Shown here piece after piece: positions 8,426 through 17,396 of a DNA stretch of 38,646 bases (positions within the stretch are counted from its first letter, which is position 1; every line of letters starts with the position of its first letter). The DNA is from an uncultured Chromatium sp. (GTDB lineage: Bacteria; Pseudomonadota; Gammaproteobacteria; Chromatiales; Chromatiaceae), in contig CAIUAY010000049.1 of assembly GCA_903897335.1 (NCBI GenBank), forward strand, positions 1 through 38,646, in the 5' to 3' direction. A program made the translations under genes and the position numbers. The notes beneath the pieces were generated by a model. That model had not been told where the DNA came from and did not search any database. It saw nothing but the letters and a program-made list of their open reading frames with translations.

Positions 8426-10978
8426 ATGCAGACCGACTACGACCCGCACGCCATTGAGGTTGACGCACAGCAATACTGGGAAGATCACCAGTCCTTTCGG
8501 GCTGTTGAAGACCCCACCCGTGAAAAATTCTATTGTCTGTCCATGTTCCCCTACCCGTCCGGTCGGCTGCACATGGGTCATGTGCGCAATTACACCATCG
8601 GCGACGTGATTGCCCGCTATCAGCGAATGCAGGGCAAAAACGTATTGCAGCCAATGGGCTGGGATGCCTTCGGCCTACCGGCTGAAAATGCGGCTATCCA
8701 GCACGGTATTCCGCCGTCGCAGTGGACGCGCTCGAACATCGCGTATATGAAAGGTCAGCTCAAGGCGCTCGGCTTCGGTTATGACTGGGAACGCGAACTG
8801 GCGACCTGCGACCCGGATTATTATCGCTGGGAGCAGTGGCTGTTCACCCGGCTAATGGAGAAGGGGTTAGCCTATCGCTCGCGGGCAACAGTCAACTGGG
8901 ATCCGATCGATCAGACCGTGCTAGCCAACGAGCAGGTCATCGACGGTCGGGGCTGGCGATCGGGCGCGCCGGTCGAGAAGCGGGAAATCGAGCAGTGGTT
9001 CGTGCGCATCACCGACTATGCCCAGGAACTGCTGGATGCGCTTGATGGGCTGGATGGCTGGCCGGAGCGGGTGCGCATCATGCAGCGCAACTGGATTGGG
9101 CGCTCCGAGGGCGTATCGATGGATTTTGGCATCGCCGGTTCTGATGAAACGCTCGGCATCTACACCACCCGCCCTGACACCCTAATGGGCGTGACCTATG
9201 TCGCGGTCGCCGCCGAGCATCCGCTGGCGCATCGCGTGGCGGCTGACAATCCTGACATTACCGCTTTCATTGAAGACTGTCGTCAGGGCGGCACCTCCGA
9301 GGCCGAAATCGAGACGATGGAAAAGAAAGGCCATCCACTCGGCATCGACGCCATCCATCCCATCACTGGCGAATTGGTTCCAGTATTCGCTGCTAACTTC
9401 GTACTGATGGGCTATGGCACCGGCGCGGTGATGGCCGTGCCCGCACATGATCAGCGGGATTGGGAGTTTGCCGAACGCTATGGCATCCCTAAAAAAGCGG
9501 TCATCCGTTCACTTGATGGCAGTCCGTGCGGAATTGAGGACGCTGCGTATACCGAAAAAGGCGTGCTGTTCGATTCCTGCGCCTTCGATGGCCTAACTTC
9601 GGCGCAAGCATTCGACGCCATCGCGGATTGGCTGTCGGAGCGTGGCCGGGGCGGCAAGACGGTCAACTTCCGGCTGCGCGACTGGGGCGTTTCGCGTCAG
9701 CGTTACTGGGGCTGCCCGATTCCAGTCATCCAGACCGCCGACGGTGGAACCCGTCCCGAAGCTGAGTTACCCGTGCGTCTGCCTGAAGATGTCATCGTCG
9801 ATGGTTCAGGCTCGCCGCTCAAAAAGATGCCGTCATTTTCCGATCTGTCTGGCGGCGAGCGCAGAGAAACCGATACCTTTGACACCTTTTTTGAATCAAG
9901 CTGGTATTACGCCCGTTATTGTTCGGCGGGCTGCGACACGGCCATGCTTGATGAACGTGCGAATTACTGGCTGCCGGTCGATCAATATGTCGGCGGGATT
10001 GAACATGCGGTACTGCATCTGCTCTATGCCCGTTTCTTTCATAAACTGATGCGCGACGAAGGGCTGGTCAACTGCGACGAGCCATTCAGGAACCTACTGA
10101 CCCAAGGCATGGTGGTCGCCGACACCTGGTATCGTGAAGATGCCGACGGGCGCAAGCACTGGTTCAATCCGGCTGAGGTCGAGGTTGAGCGTGATGACAA
10201 GGGCAAGCTGTTATCTGCCGTCCTCGTCTCCGATGGTCAGCCTGTCAGCTTCGGCGGTCTCGAAAAGATGTCCAAGTCGAAGAACAACGGCGTCGATCCA
10301 CAGTCACTAACCGAGCGTTATGGCGCGGACACGGTGCGCCTCTACACCATGTTCACCTCGCCGCCGGATCAGTCGCTGGAATGGAACGACGATGGGGTCG
10401 AAGGTGCATTCCGTTTTATCAAGCGACTGTGGGCGCTGGCAACGGGCGAGGCGCACTCAGGCGCAACATTGCACCCAGACACGCTGAATGATGCTGACCG
10501 CATGGCTCGCCGTGAAATCCATGCGGCGCTGAAAAAAGCGCTGTTCGACTATGAGCGCCAGCAGTTCAATACCGTGGTGTCGGCCTGCATGAGCATGGTC
10601 AACACGCTTCATCGGCTGGAACCCTCGCCAGCACAGACCAGCATCCTGCGCGAAGGCATCGGGATTGTGCTGCGTCTCCTGGCTCCGATTGCACCACATG
10701 TCACCCATCATCTCTGGCGTGAACTGGGCTTTGGCGAAGATATTCTGGCGTCGGCCTGGCCACAGGTCGATGACACGGCGCTTAAGCAAGACAGTATCGA
10801 ATACGTGGTGCAGGTCAACGGCAAGGTTCGCGCAAGTGTGCGGGTTCCGGTCGATGCGGATCGGGACAGCATCCAGACGGCGGCGCTGGCCAATGAACAG
10901 GTGCAGAAATTCATTGGCGATCAGTCTGTCCGTAAAGTCATCCTGGTGCCAAACAAGCTCATTAATCTCGTTGTCTGA
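8426..10978 (+). CDS. leuS: Leucyl-tRNA synthetase
   Basis: This class I synthetase charges tRNA-Leu. The 850-residue protein shows the HIGH-type motif HMGH (49-52), the inserted CP1 editing domain and the KMSKS loop (614-618). The C-terminal domain ends in [13 protein letters not shown], as in other bacterial LeuRS. I chose the ATG at 8426; an upstream TTG at 8378 would add 16 residues with no family resemblance. The gene opens the conserved leuS-lptE-holA block. No T-box or leader peptide is evident. Confidence 0.97.
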   Translation: MQTDYDPHAIEVDAQQYWEDHQSFRAVEDPTREKFYCLSMFPYPSGRLHMGHVRNYTIGDVIARYQRMQGKNVLQPMGWDAFGLPAENAAIQHGIPPSQWTRSNIAYMKGQLKALGFGYDWERELATCDPDYYRWEQWLFTRLMEKGLAYRSRATVNWDPIDQTVLANEQVIDGRGWRSGAPVEKREIEQWFVRITDYAQELLDALDGLDGWPERVRIMQRNWIGRSEGVSMDFGIAGSDETLGIYTTRPDTLMGVTYVAVAAEHPLAHRVAADNPDITAFIEDCRQGGTSEAEIETMEKKGHPLGIDAIHPITGELVPVFAANFVLMGYGTGAVMAVPAHDQRDWEFAERYGIPKKAVIRSLDGSPCGIEDAAYTEKGVLFDSCAFDGLTSAQAFDAIADWLSERGRGGKTVNFRLRDWGVSRQRYWGCPIPVIQTADGGTRPEAELPVRLPEDVIVDGSGSPLKKMPSFSDLSGGERRETDTFDTFFESSWYYARYCSAGCDTAMLDERANYWLPVDQYVGGIEHAVLHLLYARFFHKLMRDEGLVNCDEPFRNLLTQGMVVADTWYREDADGRKHWFNPAEVEVERDDKGKLLSAVLVSDGQPVSFGGLEKMSKSKNNGVDPQSLTERYGADTVRLYTMFTSPPDQSLEWNDDGVEGAFRFIKRLWALATGEAHSGATLHPDTLNDADRMARREIHAALKKALFDYERQQFNTVVSACMSMVNTLHRLEPSPAQTSILREGIGIVLRLLAPIAPHVTHHLWRELGFGEDILASAWPQVDDTALKQDSIEYVVQVNGKVRASVRVPVDADRDSIQTAALANEQVQKFIGDQSVRKVILVPNKLINLVV

Positions 10979-10997
10979 TCCCATGGCAGGGAAAACG

Positions 10998-11504
10998 ATG
11001 CACTGGTTAAGATGCAGGATCGCTTCATTTTCCCCGCTCCTGTTGGCGCTGTTGCTGTGTTCTGGCTGCGGTTTCCATCTGCGCGGCAGTCTTGAAATTC
11101 CGCCGGCACTCAACCCGATCCTGATCCAGGCGGCAACGACCTCGCCGGTGCGCCGTGCAATCGAGGATCTGCTGGCGAGCAGTAGCGTGCGCTTGACCAC
11201 AAACCCCGCTGAGGCCAGGCTGATTCTGCGGATTCTGTCCGAAGAGCGTGTTTCACGGGTGGCAGCGGTGGACGTCAACGGCAAGACGCTGGCCTTCGAG
11301 CTGCATTCTCTGGTGCGTTTCGATGCCGTGACACCAGACGGCACCCAAAAAGTCCCGCCACAAACCCTCGACCTGATGCGCAACTTCGATAATTCAGACG
11401 TTGAAATTCTGGGTAAACAGCTTGAAGAAAAGCTCATCTATACCGATTTTGCTGCCGATGCCGCTGACCGTATCCTGATGCGTCTGCGCGCCGTACTCAT
11501 TTGA
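10998..11504 (+). CDS. lptE: LPS-assembly lipoprotein LptE
   Basis: LptE plugs the LptD barrel in the outer membrane and helps insert lipopolysaccharide. The 168-residue product has a lipoprotein signal peptide with the predicted lipidated Cys at 24, followed by GFHLRG, the LptE hallmark. The lipobox is slightly unusual (LCSGC, with Cys rather than Leu at -3). I chose the ATG at 10998, preceded by AGGGA at good spacing; an ATG at 10983 is an alternative. It sits between leuS and holA exactly as in E. coli. Confidence 0.92.
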   Translation: MHWLRCRIASFSPLLLALLLCSGCGFHLRGSLEIPPALNPILIQAATTSPVRRAIEDLLASSSVRLTTNPAEARLILRILSEERVSRVAAVDVNGKTLAFELHSLVRFDAVTPDGTQKVPPQTLDLMRNFDNSDVEILGKQLEEKLIYTDFAADAADRILMRLRAVLI

Positions 11505-11510
11505 CGAGCC

Positions 11511-12524
11511 ATGCAACTGCGCTTCACCCAACTCGCCGACCAGCTCAAACGCACAGTGGCGCCGGTGTATCTGTGCTGTGGCGATGAACCCTATCAGCTT
11601 GGCGAGGCCGCACGTCTGGTGCGTGAACGGGCACGGCAGGCCGGATTCGACGAACGCGCCGTGCTGGATGCCGATGCAAGTTTCGACTGGGGATTGCTGA
11701 CGGCAGCCGCCGAAACCATGTCACTGTTCTCAATGCGCAAGCTGATTGAGCTACGCATCGGCAAACTCGGAAAAGAAGGCGGCGCGGCAATCCGCGCCTA
11801 TTGCCAGCGCGCCTGTTCAGACAACCTGTTATTGATCCTGGCGCCTGATCTCAAATGGAAGGATCTGCAAACCCCGTGGGTCAAGGCTGCCGAAGCGCTT
11901 GGGGTGTTGCTGGAGGTCAAGCCACTCAAGGAACGGGAGCTGCAAAGCTGGCTCAAGGCGCGACTGCTGGATGCAGGATTTCAGCCAGACGCCGGGGTTG
12001 CCGCGCTGCTGGCCGAACGCGCCGAGGGCAATCTGCTGGCGGCCGTGCAGGAGATCGAAAAACTGCGCCTGCTCCACGAGCCCGGTTCGCTAACTCTCGA
12101 TGATTTGCATGGCAATCTCGCCGACAGCGCCCGTTACGATCTGTTCGCCCTGACCGACGCGGCTCTCAACGCAGATCGGGCGCGGGTGCAGCACATCCTG
12201 TCGGTGCTGCGCGGCGAAGGCACTGCCGACACGCTGGTGCTCTGGGTGCTCGCCCGCGAATTGCGGATGCTGGTCGAGGTCGCTGGCGCCATGGCGCGAC
12301 GCGCCTCGCCTGAACCGCTGTTCACGGCTCATCGCGTTCCCCGTCTACGTCAGGACACGATCACGCAGGCGCTGAGGCGACTCCCGCCCATGCTTCTGCA
12401 ACGTCTGTTACAGCAATGTCTTCAAGCGGATCTCGCCATCAAAGGTCAGACCCCCGGCGATCCCTGGCAGCATCTGGCCAGCATTGCCGATGTCCTCAGC
12501 GGCGGCGCATCGCTCAGTTCATGA
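11511..12524 (+). CDS. holA: DNA polymerase III delta subunit
   Basis: HolA is the clamp-opening wrench of the clamp-loader complex that places the beta clamp on DNA. The 337-residue protein begins MQLRFTQLADQL, close to the usual start, and is near the E. coli length. It shows the family's YLCCGDEPYQLGEA opening strand and the C-terminal helical collar region. The start lies six bases after the lptE stop. nadD, which follows holA in E. coli, is absent; a convergent ProQ-domain gene abuts the stop instead. Confidence 0.93.
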   Translation: MQLRFTQLADQLKRTVAPVYLCCGDEPYQLGEAARLVRERARQAGFDERAVLDADASFDWGLLTAAAETMSLFSMRKLIELRIGKLGKEGGAAIRAYCQRACSDNLLLILAPDLKWKDLQTPWVKAAEALGVLLEVKPLKERELQSWLKARLLDAGFQPDAGVAALLAERAEGNLLAAVQEIEKLRLLHEPGSLTLDDLHGNLADSARYDLFALTDAALNADRARVQHILSVLRGEGTADTLVLWVLARELRMLVEVAGAMARRASPEPLFTAHRVPRLRQDTITQALRRLPPMLLQRLLQQCLQADLAIKGQTPGDPWQHLASIADVLSGGASLSS

Positions 12525-13175
12525 CTCTGCTGCCTTCACCTTCTTCTCGAACACCTGCACTGCCGGTTGCTCCAGCACGACCACTGCTCCGGCATCGGAA
12601 CCGGCCTGAGCACCGAGCTTGCCGGTCAGTGAGGCGACCCACTGCGGCCATTCCGCCTTGGCCTTCTCCAGCTTCTTCCAGGCTTTCAGGGGCAAGGTGG
12701 CGACCACCAGCGCGGTTTCCGTCTGGATGCCGATCTTCATCCCGGCCTTAACCGGTAGCGGTTTGGGCAGTTCAGTAAACTTGACAGTGAGTTCGAGGCG
12801 GCCTGACACAATATTCTCCGGGGTTAATGGGGCATCCTGCGGAAGTGCGGGCGTAGATTCCTGATTGGATGCGCTGCGCGGGGGCACGGTGCCCAACAGC
12901 ACAGACTGGGCGTTGGCGGCGTCTTCTTCGGACACGGCGCCTGCCGGCTGACCCTCAAGGTCGATGCGTGGTGCTCCAGCAAGCATGGCCTTGAGATAGG
13001 CGCGGCGTGAACAGTAACGCCACAGCATCCGCCGCACGTCCTTGAGGGGATGACCGGCCGCAATCAGATCCTTGTGGATGCCAAGCTTAAGCGGGCGCGG
13101 CTGGCTCCGATCAAAGCAGGCCGGATAGAGCGTGGGCAGATCGAGCGGCGGCGCTGGTGTGGTGTTGTCGGTCAT
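12519..13175 (-). CDS. ProQ/FinO-domain RNA-binding protein
   Basis: The N-terminal part (about residues 13-75) is a FinO/ProQ domain: LYPACFDRSQPRPLKLGIHKDL, then DVRRMLWRYCSRRAYLKAM and an LEGQPAG turn. Proteins of this family are RNA chaperones that bind structured small RNAs and mRNA 3' ends. The rest of the 218 residues is a low-complexity linker and a compact C-terminal region (about 120-215) that I do not recognise; it differs from the short Tudor-like end of E. coli ProQ. The stop codon directly abuts that of holA, with the genes convergent. Confidence 0.85.
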   Translation of the reverse strand: MTDNTTPAPPLDLPTLYPACFDRSQPRPLKLGIHKDLIAAGHPLKDVRRMLWRYCSRRAYLKAMLAGAPRIDLEGQPAGAVSEEDAANAQSVLLGTVPPRSASNQESTPALPQDAPLTPENIVSGRLELTVKFTELPKPLPVKAGMKIGIQTETALVVATLPLKAWKKLEKAKAEWPQWVASLTGKLGAQAGSDAGAVVVLEQPAVQVFEKKVKAAES

Positions 13176-13207
13176 GGTCTATGTCTGTGCGTTGACTGGA
13201 CAGTGGA

Positions 13208-13399
13208 TCAAGGCATGATGGGGTGCATGCCTGCCCCAAACAGCGCCGTCATGATCGCCACGACAATCCCGCCGATGAGGCTCAAAATGAGCATCGCGGG
13301 GATGGATGCAATGGCAACCTTGACCATTAAGACCACCATCGACCAGAACGGCATCTGAATATCGACGACAGTGACTTTCGTATTTTCTTCGTTATCCAT
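13208..13399 (-). CDS. Small inner-membrane protein (63 residues)
   Basis: After a charged N-terminus (MDNEENTKVTVVDIQMPFW) the protein has one long or two short hydrophobic helices (about 19-57), predicting an inner-membrane protein with an acidic cytoplasmic tail. I chose the ATG at 13399 because GAGG lies seven bases upstream. The frame stays open to an ATG at 13582, which would give 124 residues, but that extension lacks any recognised family. It begins 33 bases upstream of the window's ProQ gene on the same strand. I know no function. Confidence 0.6.
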   Translation of the reverse strand: MDNEENTKVTVVDIQMPFWSMVVLMVKVAIASIPAMLILSLIGGIVVAIMTALFGAGMHPIMP

Positions 13400-13724
13400 C
13401 TTATTGCCTCGGCGTGTCATGTCTGCTTTAGACAGGTCGTCTCGTGATGTCGTGCAGTACCGGCCAAAGTCGCCTGGAGTCTTGACGTGTTTGCCGGATA
13501 GGCCGCTCAGATCGGCCACGCGCTTAACTGTCGCATCCTGCGGATAATAGATCACTTCGCAGCGATCCGCTCTTTGGCGCATGAAACGCTGTGTGCGCTT
13601 GCCGAAGCACTGCCGGATAAATCATACTTAAGTCGTTGTAAAATTTTGTTAAAATTTTCCAGCGCCCTACGAATAAACGTCCCATCCCGCAAGAGCGGAC
13701 AAGGCGATCAGCACCGGCATCATC

Positions 13725-14642
13725 TTAATCGAGACAGTTTACAGTCTGCGGCAGTTGTGTGCGCACAACCCCGGCGAAGGCATCCAGCGCACGCTGGCGT
13801 GGAAAGCTGCGACGGTAGACCAGCGAGATGCGCCGACACGCTTCCGGCATGTCAAGTGGACGGATGACGATACCGTTCTCGGTCATGCAGCCGCTGCGAA
13901 TTGCCAGCGCCGGAACCAGTGTGCAGCCGAAACCAGCGGCGACCAGTTGCAGCAGTGTTTCCAGACTCGCGGCGCGCAGATCGGCCATCTCGCCTTGTGT
14001 CGGACGCTCTGCAAGATGGCAGACATCCATCACCTGATGGGTCAGACAGTGACCGTCTGCGAGCAGCAGCAGGTCAATATTCTCCAGATCCAGAGCCGTG
14101 ATCGTGGCGAGTTCATTGAGCGGATGATGCGTGGGATGCGCAAGCCAGAACGGTTCGTCGAACAGTGGCAGCGCGTCGAAATCACTGGCATCCACTGGCG
14201 TGGCCAGTAGCGCCGCGTCGATCTCGTGATGCGCGAGACGCAGCAGGAGCGAGTCGGTGATTTCCTCGGACAGCACCAGCCGCATCTTGGGATAGGCGTG
14301 TTTCAGGGGCACCAGCACCAGCGGCATCAGATAGGGACTGAGAGTGGGAATGGCGCCTATCCGCAGGGAACCAGCGAGTGGATCCTGATGGGCGCGGGCA
14401 ACCTGTTCGATCATTCCAGCCTGTTCGAGCGCCAGCCGGGCATGGTTCAGGATGATTTCGCCCACTGGCGTCACGTCGACCGAGCGGTTGGTGCGCTCGA
14501 AGATGACGACATCGAGTTCATCTTCCAGCTTTTTAATCTGGCCGCTGAGTGTTGGCTGACTGACGAAACAGCGGCTTGCAGCGCGCCCGAAATGGCGCGT
14601 CTCAGCGACAGCAAGGATATATTTGAGATCGCGCAGATTCAC
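13725..14642 (-). CDS. oxyR: Hydrogen-peroxide-sensing LysR-type regulator OxyR
   Basis: With a GTG start at 14642 the product is 305 residues, the same length as E. coli OxyR. The N-terminal winged helix-turn-helix (MNLRDLKYILAVAETRHF, then SQPTLSGQIKKLEDEL) is typical. The peroxide-sensing cysteines fall at C199 and C208 in ADGHCL and DVCHL, matching the E. coli positions, so redox sensing should be intact. A TTG at 14672 would add ten residues. No catalase or ahpCF gene lies beside it, so it probably acts on distant targets. Confidence 0.9.
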   Translation of the reverse strand: MNLRDLKYILAVAETRHFGRAASRCFVSQPTLSGQIKKLEDELDVVIFERTNRSVDVTPVGEIILNHARLALEQAGMIEQVARAHQDPLAGSLRIGAIPTLSPYLMPLVLVPLKHAYPKMRLVLSEEITDSLLLRLAHHEIDAALLATPVDASDFDALPLFDEPFWLAHPTHHPLNELATITALDLENIDLLLLADGHCLTHQVMDVCHLAERPTQGEMADLRAASLETLLQLVAAGFGCTLVPALAIRSGCMTENGIVIRPLDMPEACRRISLVYRRSFPRQRALDAFAGVVRTQLPQTVNCLD

Positions 14643-14692
14643 AGACGCATCATAACGGAAAAATGATCTCAATCCGTCTGCTGAAGCTCACT

Positions 14693-14920
14693 TAGGACTG
14701 ACGCAAAACGGGTGAACCGACGGCAAGTCTATGCCATTAGAGTCCTGCCAGTGCCGCAAGACCCGTATCCTGCGCAACCACACCGGCTATGCACGTCTCA
14801 AACACCTGGCCGCCGAAACCGGTCGAACCGTCTACCAACTCAAATACGGATTGCTCGACGACGATCTCATTTCAGCAACTGCAAAATCCATCGCTTCGCA
14901 TGGTGCTTGCGTAAGTCCTA
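14693..14920. mobile_element. Internally deleted insertion sequence with terminal inverted repeats
   Basis: The ends are inverted repeats: TAGGACTGACGCAA at 14693-14706 and its near-complement TTGCGTAAGTCCTA at 14907-14920, with one mismatch. Between them is only a C-terminal piece of a DDE transposase. At about 228 bp it cannot move by itself. I see no clear target-site duplication. The AGGACTTACGCA-type end is familiar from several IS and MITE families. It lies between oxyR and the divergent ldtD gene. Confidence 0.7.
14731..14919 (+). pseudogene. C-terminal fragment of a DDE transposase
   Basis: The frame from about 14767 reads ILRNHTGYARLKHLAAETG and then TVYQLKYGLLDDDL, which resembles the C-terminus of IS4-like DDE transposases (…RLK-LA-TVYQLK-GLLDDYL). 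No catalytic DDE residues remain. The fragment sits directly inside the right inverted repeat, so the IS lost its 5' and central parts. Confidence 0.55.
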
Positions 14921-14949
14921 TTCAGATGTCCGACAAAAAACGGTATAGT
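14921..14949 (+). promoter_or_regulatory. Predicted sigma70 promoter for ldtD
   Basis: TTCAGA (14921-14926) and TATAGT (14944-14949) are separated by 17 bases and lie 40 bases before the ldtD start. The -35 hexamer begins at the first base outside the IS remnant, so the insertion may have helped to shape this promoter. The -35 matches consensus at four of six positions and the -10 at five of six. Confidence 0.45.
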
Positions 14950-14988
14950 TGCCACATCTCTTCGATGACCCCTGATGGTGGTTAATTC

Positions 14989-16713
14989 ATGTTTTTGATC
15001 AATCGGTTGAACTGCCATGTCGTGGCATTGCTGGTCTTGGTTCTGCTGCCTGTCTCTGCATTCTCATCTCCGCTCTTGATTCAGACGCTGAGCACACTGC
15101 GCGACGCAAAAATGATCGGACTCGATGGCGTGCAACTCCTGTCGGGTCGGCTGCTTGCCGATTTTTATGAACGTCGGGGCAATCAACTGGTCTGGACTGA
15201 CCCGAAACGGATCAACGCACTTCTGGAACTGGCCGAAGATAGTCGTGCCGAGGGTTTTGTTCCTGAGGATTTTCATGCCGAAACCCTGCGTCTCCTGGCA
15301 GCGCCCCAAGTCTTAACGACACTTTCCGAATCGGATCGCATTGCTGCCGATTTGAAAATCAGCGATGCGCTGCTGCGCTATGTTCACCATACTCGCTTCG
15401 GCAAATTGGATCCGATCACCGTTGATCCAAAGTACCATGACCGCCCACCGATCCCTGAAGCCAAACTCCTTGACGATATGATGGGAGCGTTAGATGCCGA
15501 TGACGTCAAAGCCTTCCTGAACTCACGTATTGAACGTCCGTTCTGGTATCTCGCGCTCAGACAGGCGCTGTCGCGCTATTCTAGTACTGCGCATCTGGAG
15601 GGACTTTCGCCCTTGCCAGGCGGTGCGGCGCTGGCGCAAGGCAACCGCCATCCGCATGTCGCGCTCTTGCGTGAGCGACTCCGTGCGCTTGGTGAATACA
15701 CGCCATCTGTGATCAAGGATGCAAATCTGTTCGATGCCCAACTTCATGCCGATGTCATGCGCTTTCAGCAGCGTTTTGGACTCTCTCCAGATGGGGTGGT
15801 GGGGGCGGCGACGCTGGCGGCGCTGAACCAGTCTTATGACCCCAAAAAGGTAGAGCAGATTCGCATTAATCTGGAACGGATGCGCTGGTTTTACGCTGAT
15901 CTGCCACCGGATTATGTGTTTGTCGATGTCGCAGATTACCGGGTGCATGTGGTGCGTGACGGTGCGATTTCCTGGACGACGCGGGTCATCGTGGGCGAGA
16001 AAGACTCTCAGACGCCGATGTTCCGCGACACCATGGATCACCTGGTACTCAATCCAACCTGGATCGTGCCAATCTCGATCCAGAAAACGATGGGGCAGGT
16101 TTCAGCGCACTATGCCGTGGTTGATCGTCAGACCGGGCATAAATTTCAGGGCGGGGATGCAAGTAATTACAAACGTTATCAGATTGTCCAGGAACCGGGG
16201 CCAAAGAATGCGCTCGGACGTGTCAAATTCATGTTCCCAAACCGCCATTCAGTCTATCTGCATGATACGCCGAACAAGGGATTGTTTGCCCGTTCAAGCC
16301 GGGCGCTCAGTCATGGCTGTGTCAGGGTTCAGGATCCGGTCAAACTTGCCGAGATTCTGCTTGATGGTTCAGGCTGGGATCGCACCCGGATCGACCAGGT
16401 GATCGAGGAAGGTCGTACCCGTTATGTCAACCTTGCTCAAGGCTTGCCGGTACTGATCTATTACCTGACCGCCGTTGCAGATCAGCAGGGGAAGGTCAAT
16501 TTTCGACAGGATTTCTATGATCGTGATCCGCGACTGATCGAGATGTTTGCGGCACCTGTGCTCCATGCCCGTATCGCTTTCCCTGAAACGCCAGAACCCA
16601 CAGTTCTAGAATCAGAAGCACCAACAGCGCCTGCCGAACCGGAATCAGAGATACCGAACGATTCGGCACCCACGAATCAGGATCGTGTGCGCCTGACTGA
16701 AACAGTTGGTTAA
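14989..16713 (+). CDS. ldtD: L,D-transpeptidase of the LdtD (YcbB) type
   Basis: This periplasmic enzyme should form 3-3 meso-Dap crosslinks in peptidoglycan. The 574-residue protein has a signal peptide (about 1-26), an N-terminal scaffold domain, a peptidoglycan-binding domain (LHADVMRFQQRFGLSPDGVVG, about 250-285) and a YkuD catalytic domain with SHGCVRV, in which Cys444 is the nucleophile and His442 lies two residues before it. A proline- and glutamate-rich tail (about 525-574) is extra. GGTGG seven bases upstream supports the ATG at 14989. An RlpA-like cell-wall gene follows. Confidence 0.88.
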   Translation: MFLINRLNCHVVALLVLVLLPVSAFSSPLLIQTLSTLRDAKMIGLDGVQLLSGRLLADFYERRGNQLVWTDPKRINALLELAEDSRAEGFVPEDFHAETLRLLAAPQVLTTLSESDRIAADLKISDALLRYVHHTRFGKLDPITVDPKYHDRPPIPEAKLLDDMMGALDADDVKAFLNSRIERPFWYLALRQALSRYSSTAHLEGLSPLPGGAALAQGNRHPHVALLRERLRALGEYTPSVIKDANLFDAQLHADVMRFQQRFGLSPDGVVGAATLAALNQSYDPKKVEQIRINLERMRWFYADLPPDYVFVDVADYRVHVVRDGAISWTTRVIVGEKDSQTPMFRDTMDHLVLNPTWIVPISIQKTMGQVSAHYAVVDRQTGHKFQGGDASNYKRYQIVQEPGPKNALGRVKFMFPNRHSVYLHDTPNKGLFARSSRALSHGCVRVQDPVKLAEILLDGSGWDRTRIDQVIEEGRTRYVNLAQGLPVLIYYLTAVADQQGKVNFRQDFYDRDPRLIEMFAAPVLHARIAFPETPEPTVLESEAPTAPAEPESEIPNDSAPTNQDRVRLTETVG

Positions 16714-16758
16714 ATCATTGTATTTGAAAAGCAAATAGCTAAAAAGCGGGGTTCGTGC

Positions 16759-16787
16759 TGGCCAAACAGATATTTGGCATGTATTAT
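16759..16787 (+). promoter_or_regulatory. Predicted sigma70 promoter for the rlpA-like gene
   Basis: TGGCCA (16759-16764) and TATTAT (16782-16787) are 17 bases apart. Transcription would begin near 16794, leaving only about ten bases before the ATG at 16805. This favours the TTG start at 16853 for the gene downstream. Confidence 0.4.
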
Positions 16788-16852
16788 GCGCGCTCGGATC
16801 GACAATGCAGGGGCCTTCCGAGGTGCCTAAACGACACGCGAGAGGATTAGCT

Positions 16853-17293
16853 TTGGCTAAACAATATAGATGGTTAACCCCGCTCTTCCTGACGTTCACA
16901 ATCCTGCCGACAACACAAACTCAGGCGGCTATTACTGAAGGTACCGCCTCTTACTACGCAGACCATTTCCATGGTCGCAAGACCGCCAACGGCAACACGT
17001 TCGATACGCAAGACTTGACAGCCGCGCACCGTACCCTAAGTTTTGGCACCAAGGTTCTGGTCACCAATAAATCCAACGGCCGCTCTGTCGAGGTCACGAT
17101 CAATGATCGCGGTCCTTATGTGCATGGCCGCATGATCGACCTTTCCAAAAGTGCTGCCAAAGAAATCGGTATGCTTGGCAGCGGTACCGCACAGGTTGAG
17201 ATTCAGGTGGTGGATGCAGGCGATGCCATCAGTCGCTTCCAGCCAGCTCAATCAGCCAAGGCGGCTGAAGAACTCATGATGGATCTGTTCTAA
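16853..17293 (+). CDS. RlpA-like double-psi beta-barrel protein
   Basis: The core (about residues 30-120 from this start) is a double-psi beta-barrel with the RlpA signature: GTASYYADHFHGRKTANG, AAHRTLSFGTKVLVTN and INDRGPYVHGRMIDLS. RlpA enzymes are lytic transglycosylases that prefer denuded glycan strands, often at the septum. A cleavable signal peptide (about 1-25) is present. There is no lipobox and no SPOR domain, so it should be soluble and periplasmic. I favour TTG at 16853, with GAGAGG seven bases upstream; an ATG at 16805 would add 16 residues. The ldtD neighbour fits a cell-wall role. Confidence 0.8.
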   Translation: MAKQYRWLTPLFLTFTILPTTQTQAAITEGTASYYADHFHGRKTANGNTFDTQDLTAAHRTLSFGTKVLVTNKSNGRSVEVTINDRGPYVHGRMIDLSKSAAKEIGMLGSGTAQVEIQVVDAGDAISRFQPAQSAKAAEELMMDLF

Positions 17294-17306
17294 ACCTTTT
17301 GAAGCA

Positions 17307-17353
17307 GGCTTGCAGGTCTGTTTCTTCCCGATCAGGAAACCTATCTGCAAGCC
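17307..17353. terminator. Hairpin between convergent rlpA-like gene and nrdG
   Basis: GGCTTGCAG (17307-17315) is perfectly complementary to CTGCAAGCC (17345-17353). An inner GTTTC/GAAAC stem (17320-17324 with 17336-17340) extends it. There is no T tract on either side, so it is either an atypical bidirectional terminator or an mRNA 3'-end structure. Confidence 0.4.
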
Positions 17354-17396
17354 GCACCATGAGAACGGCGGGAGTTCCGCGAAACCAAGCTAAAGT

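Noticed and set aside
10457-11437. 326-residue ORF on the minus strand
   Set aside because: Antisense to leuS and lptE; composition is that of a reverse-phase shadow and no family is recognisable.
13400-13582. 61-residue N-terminal extension of the small membrane protein
   Set aside because: The frame is open, but GAGG directly precedes the internal ATG at 13399 and the extension has no recognised domain; kept only as an alternative.
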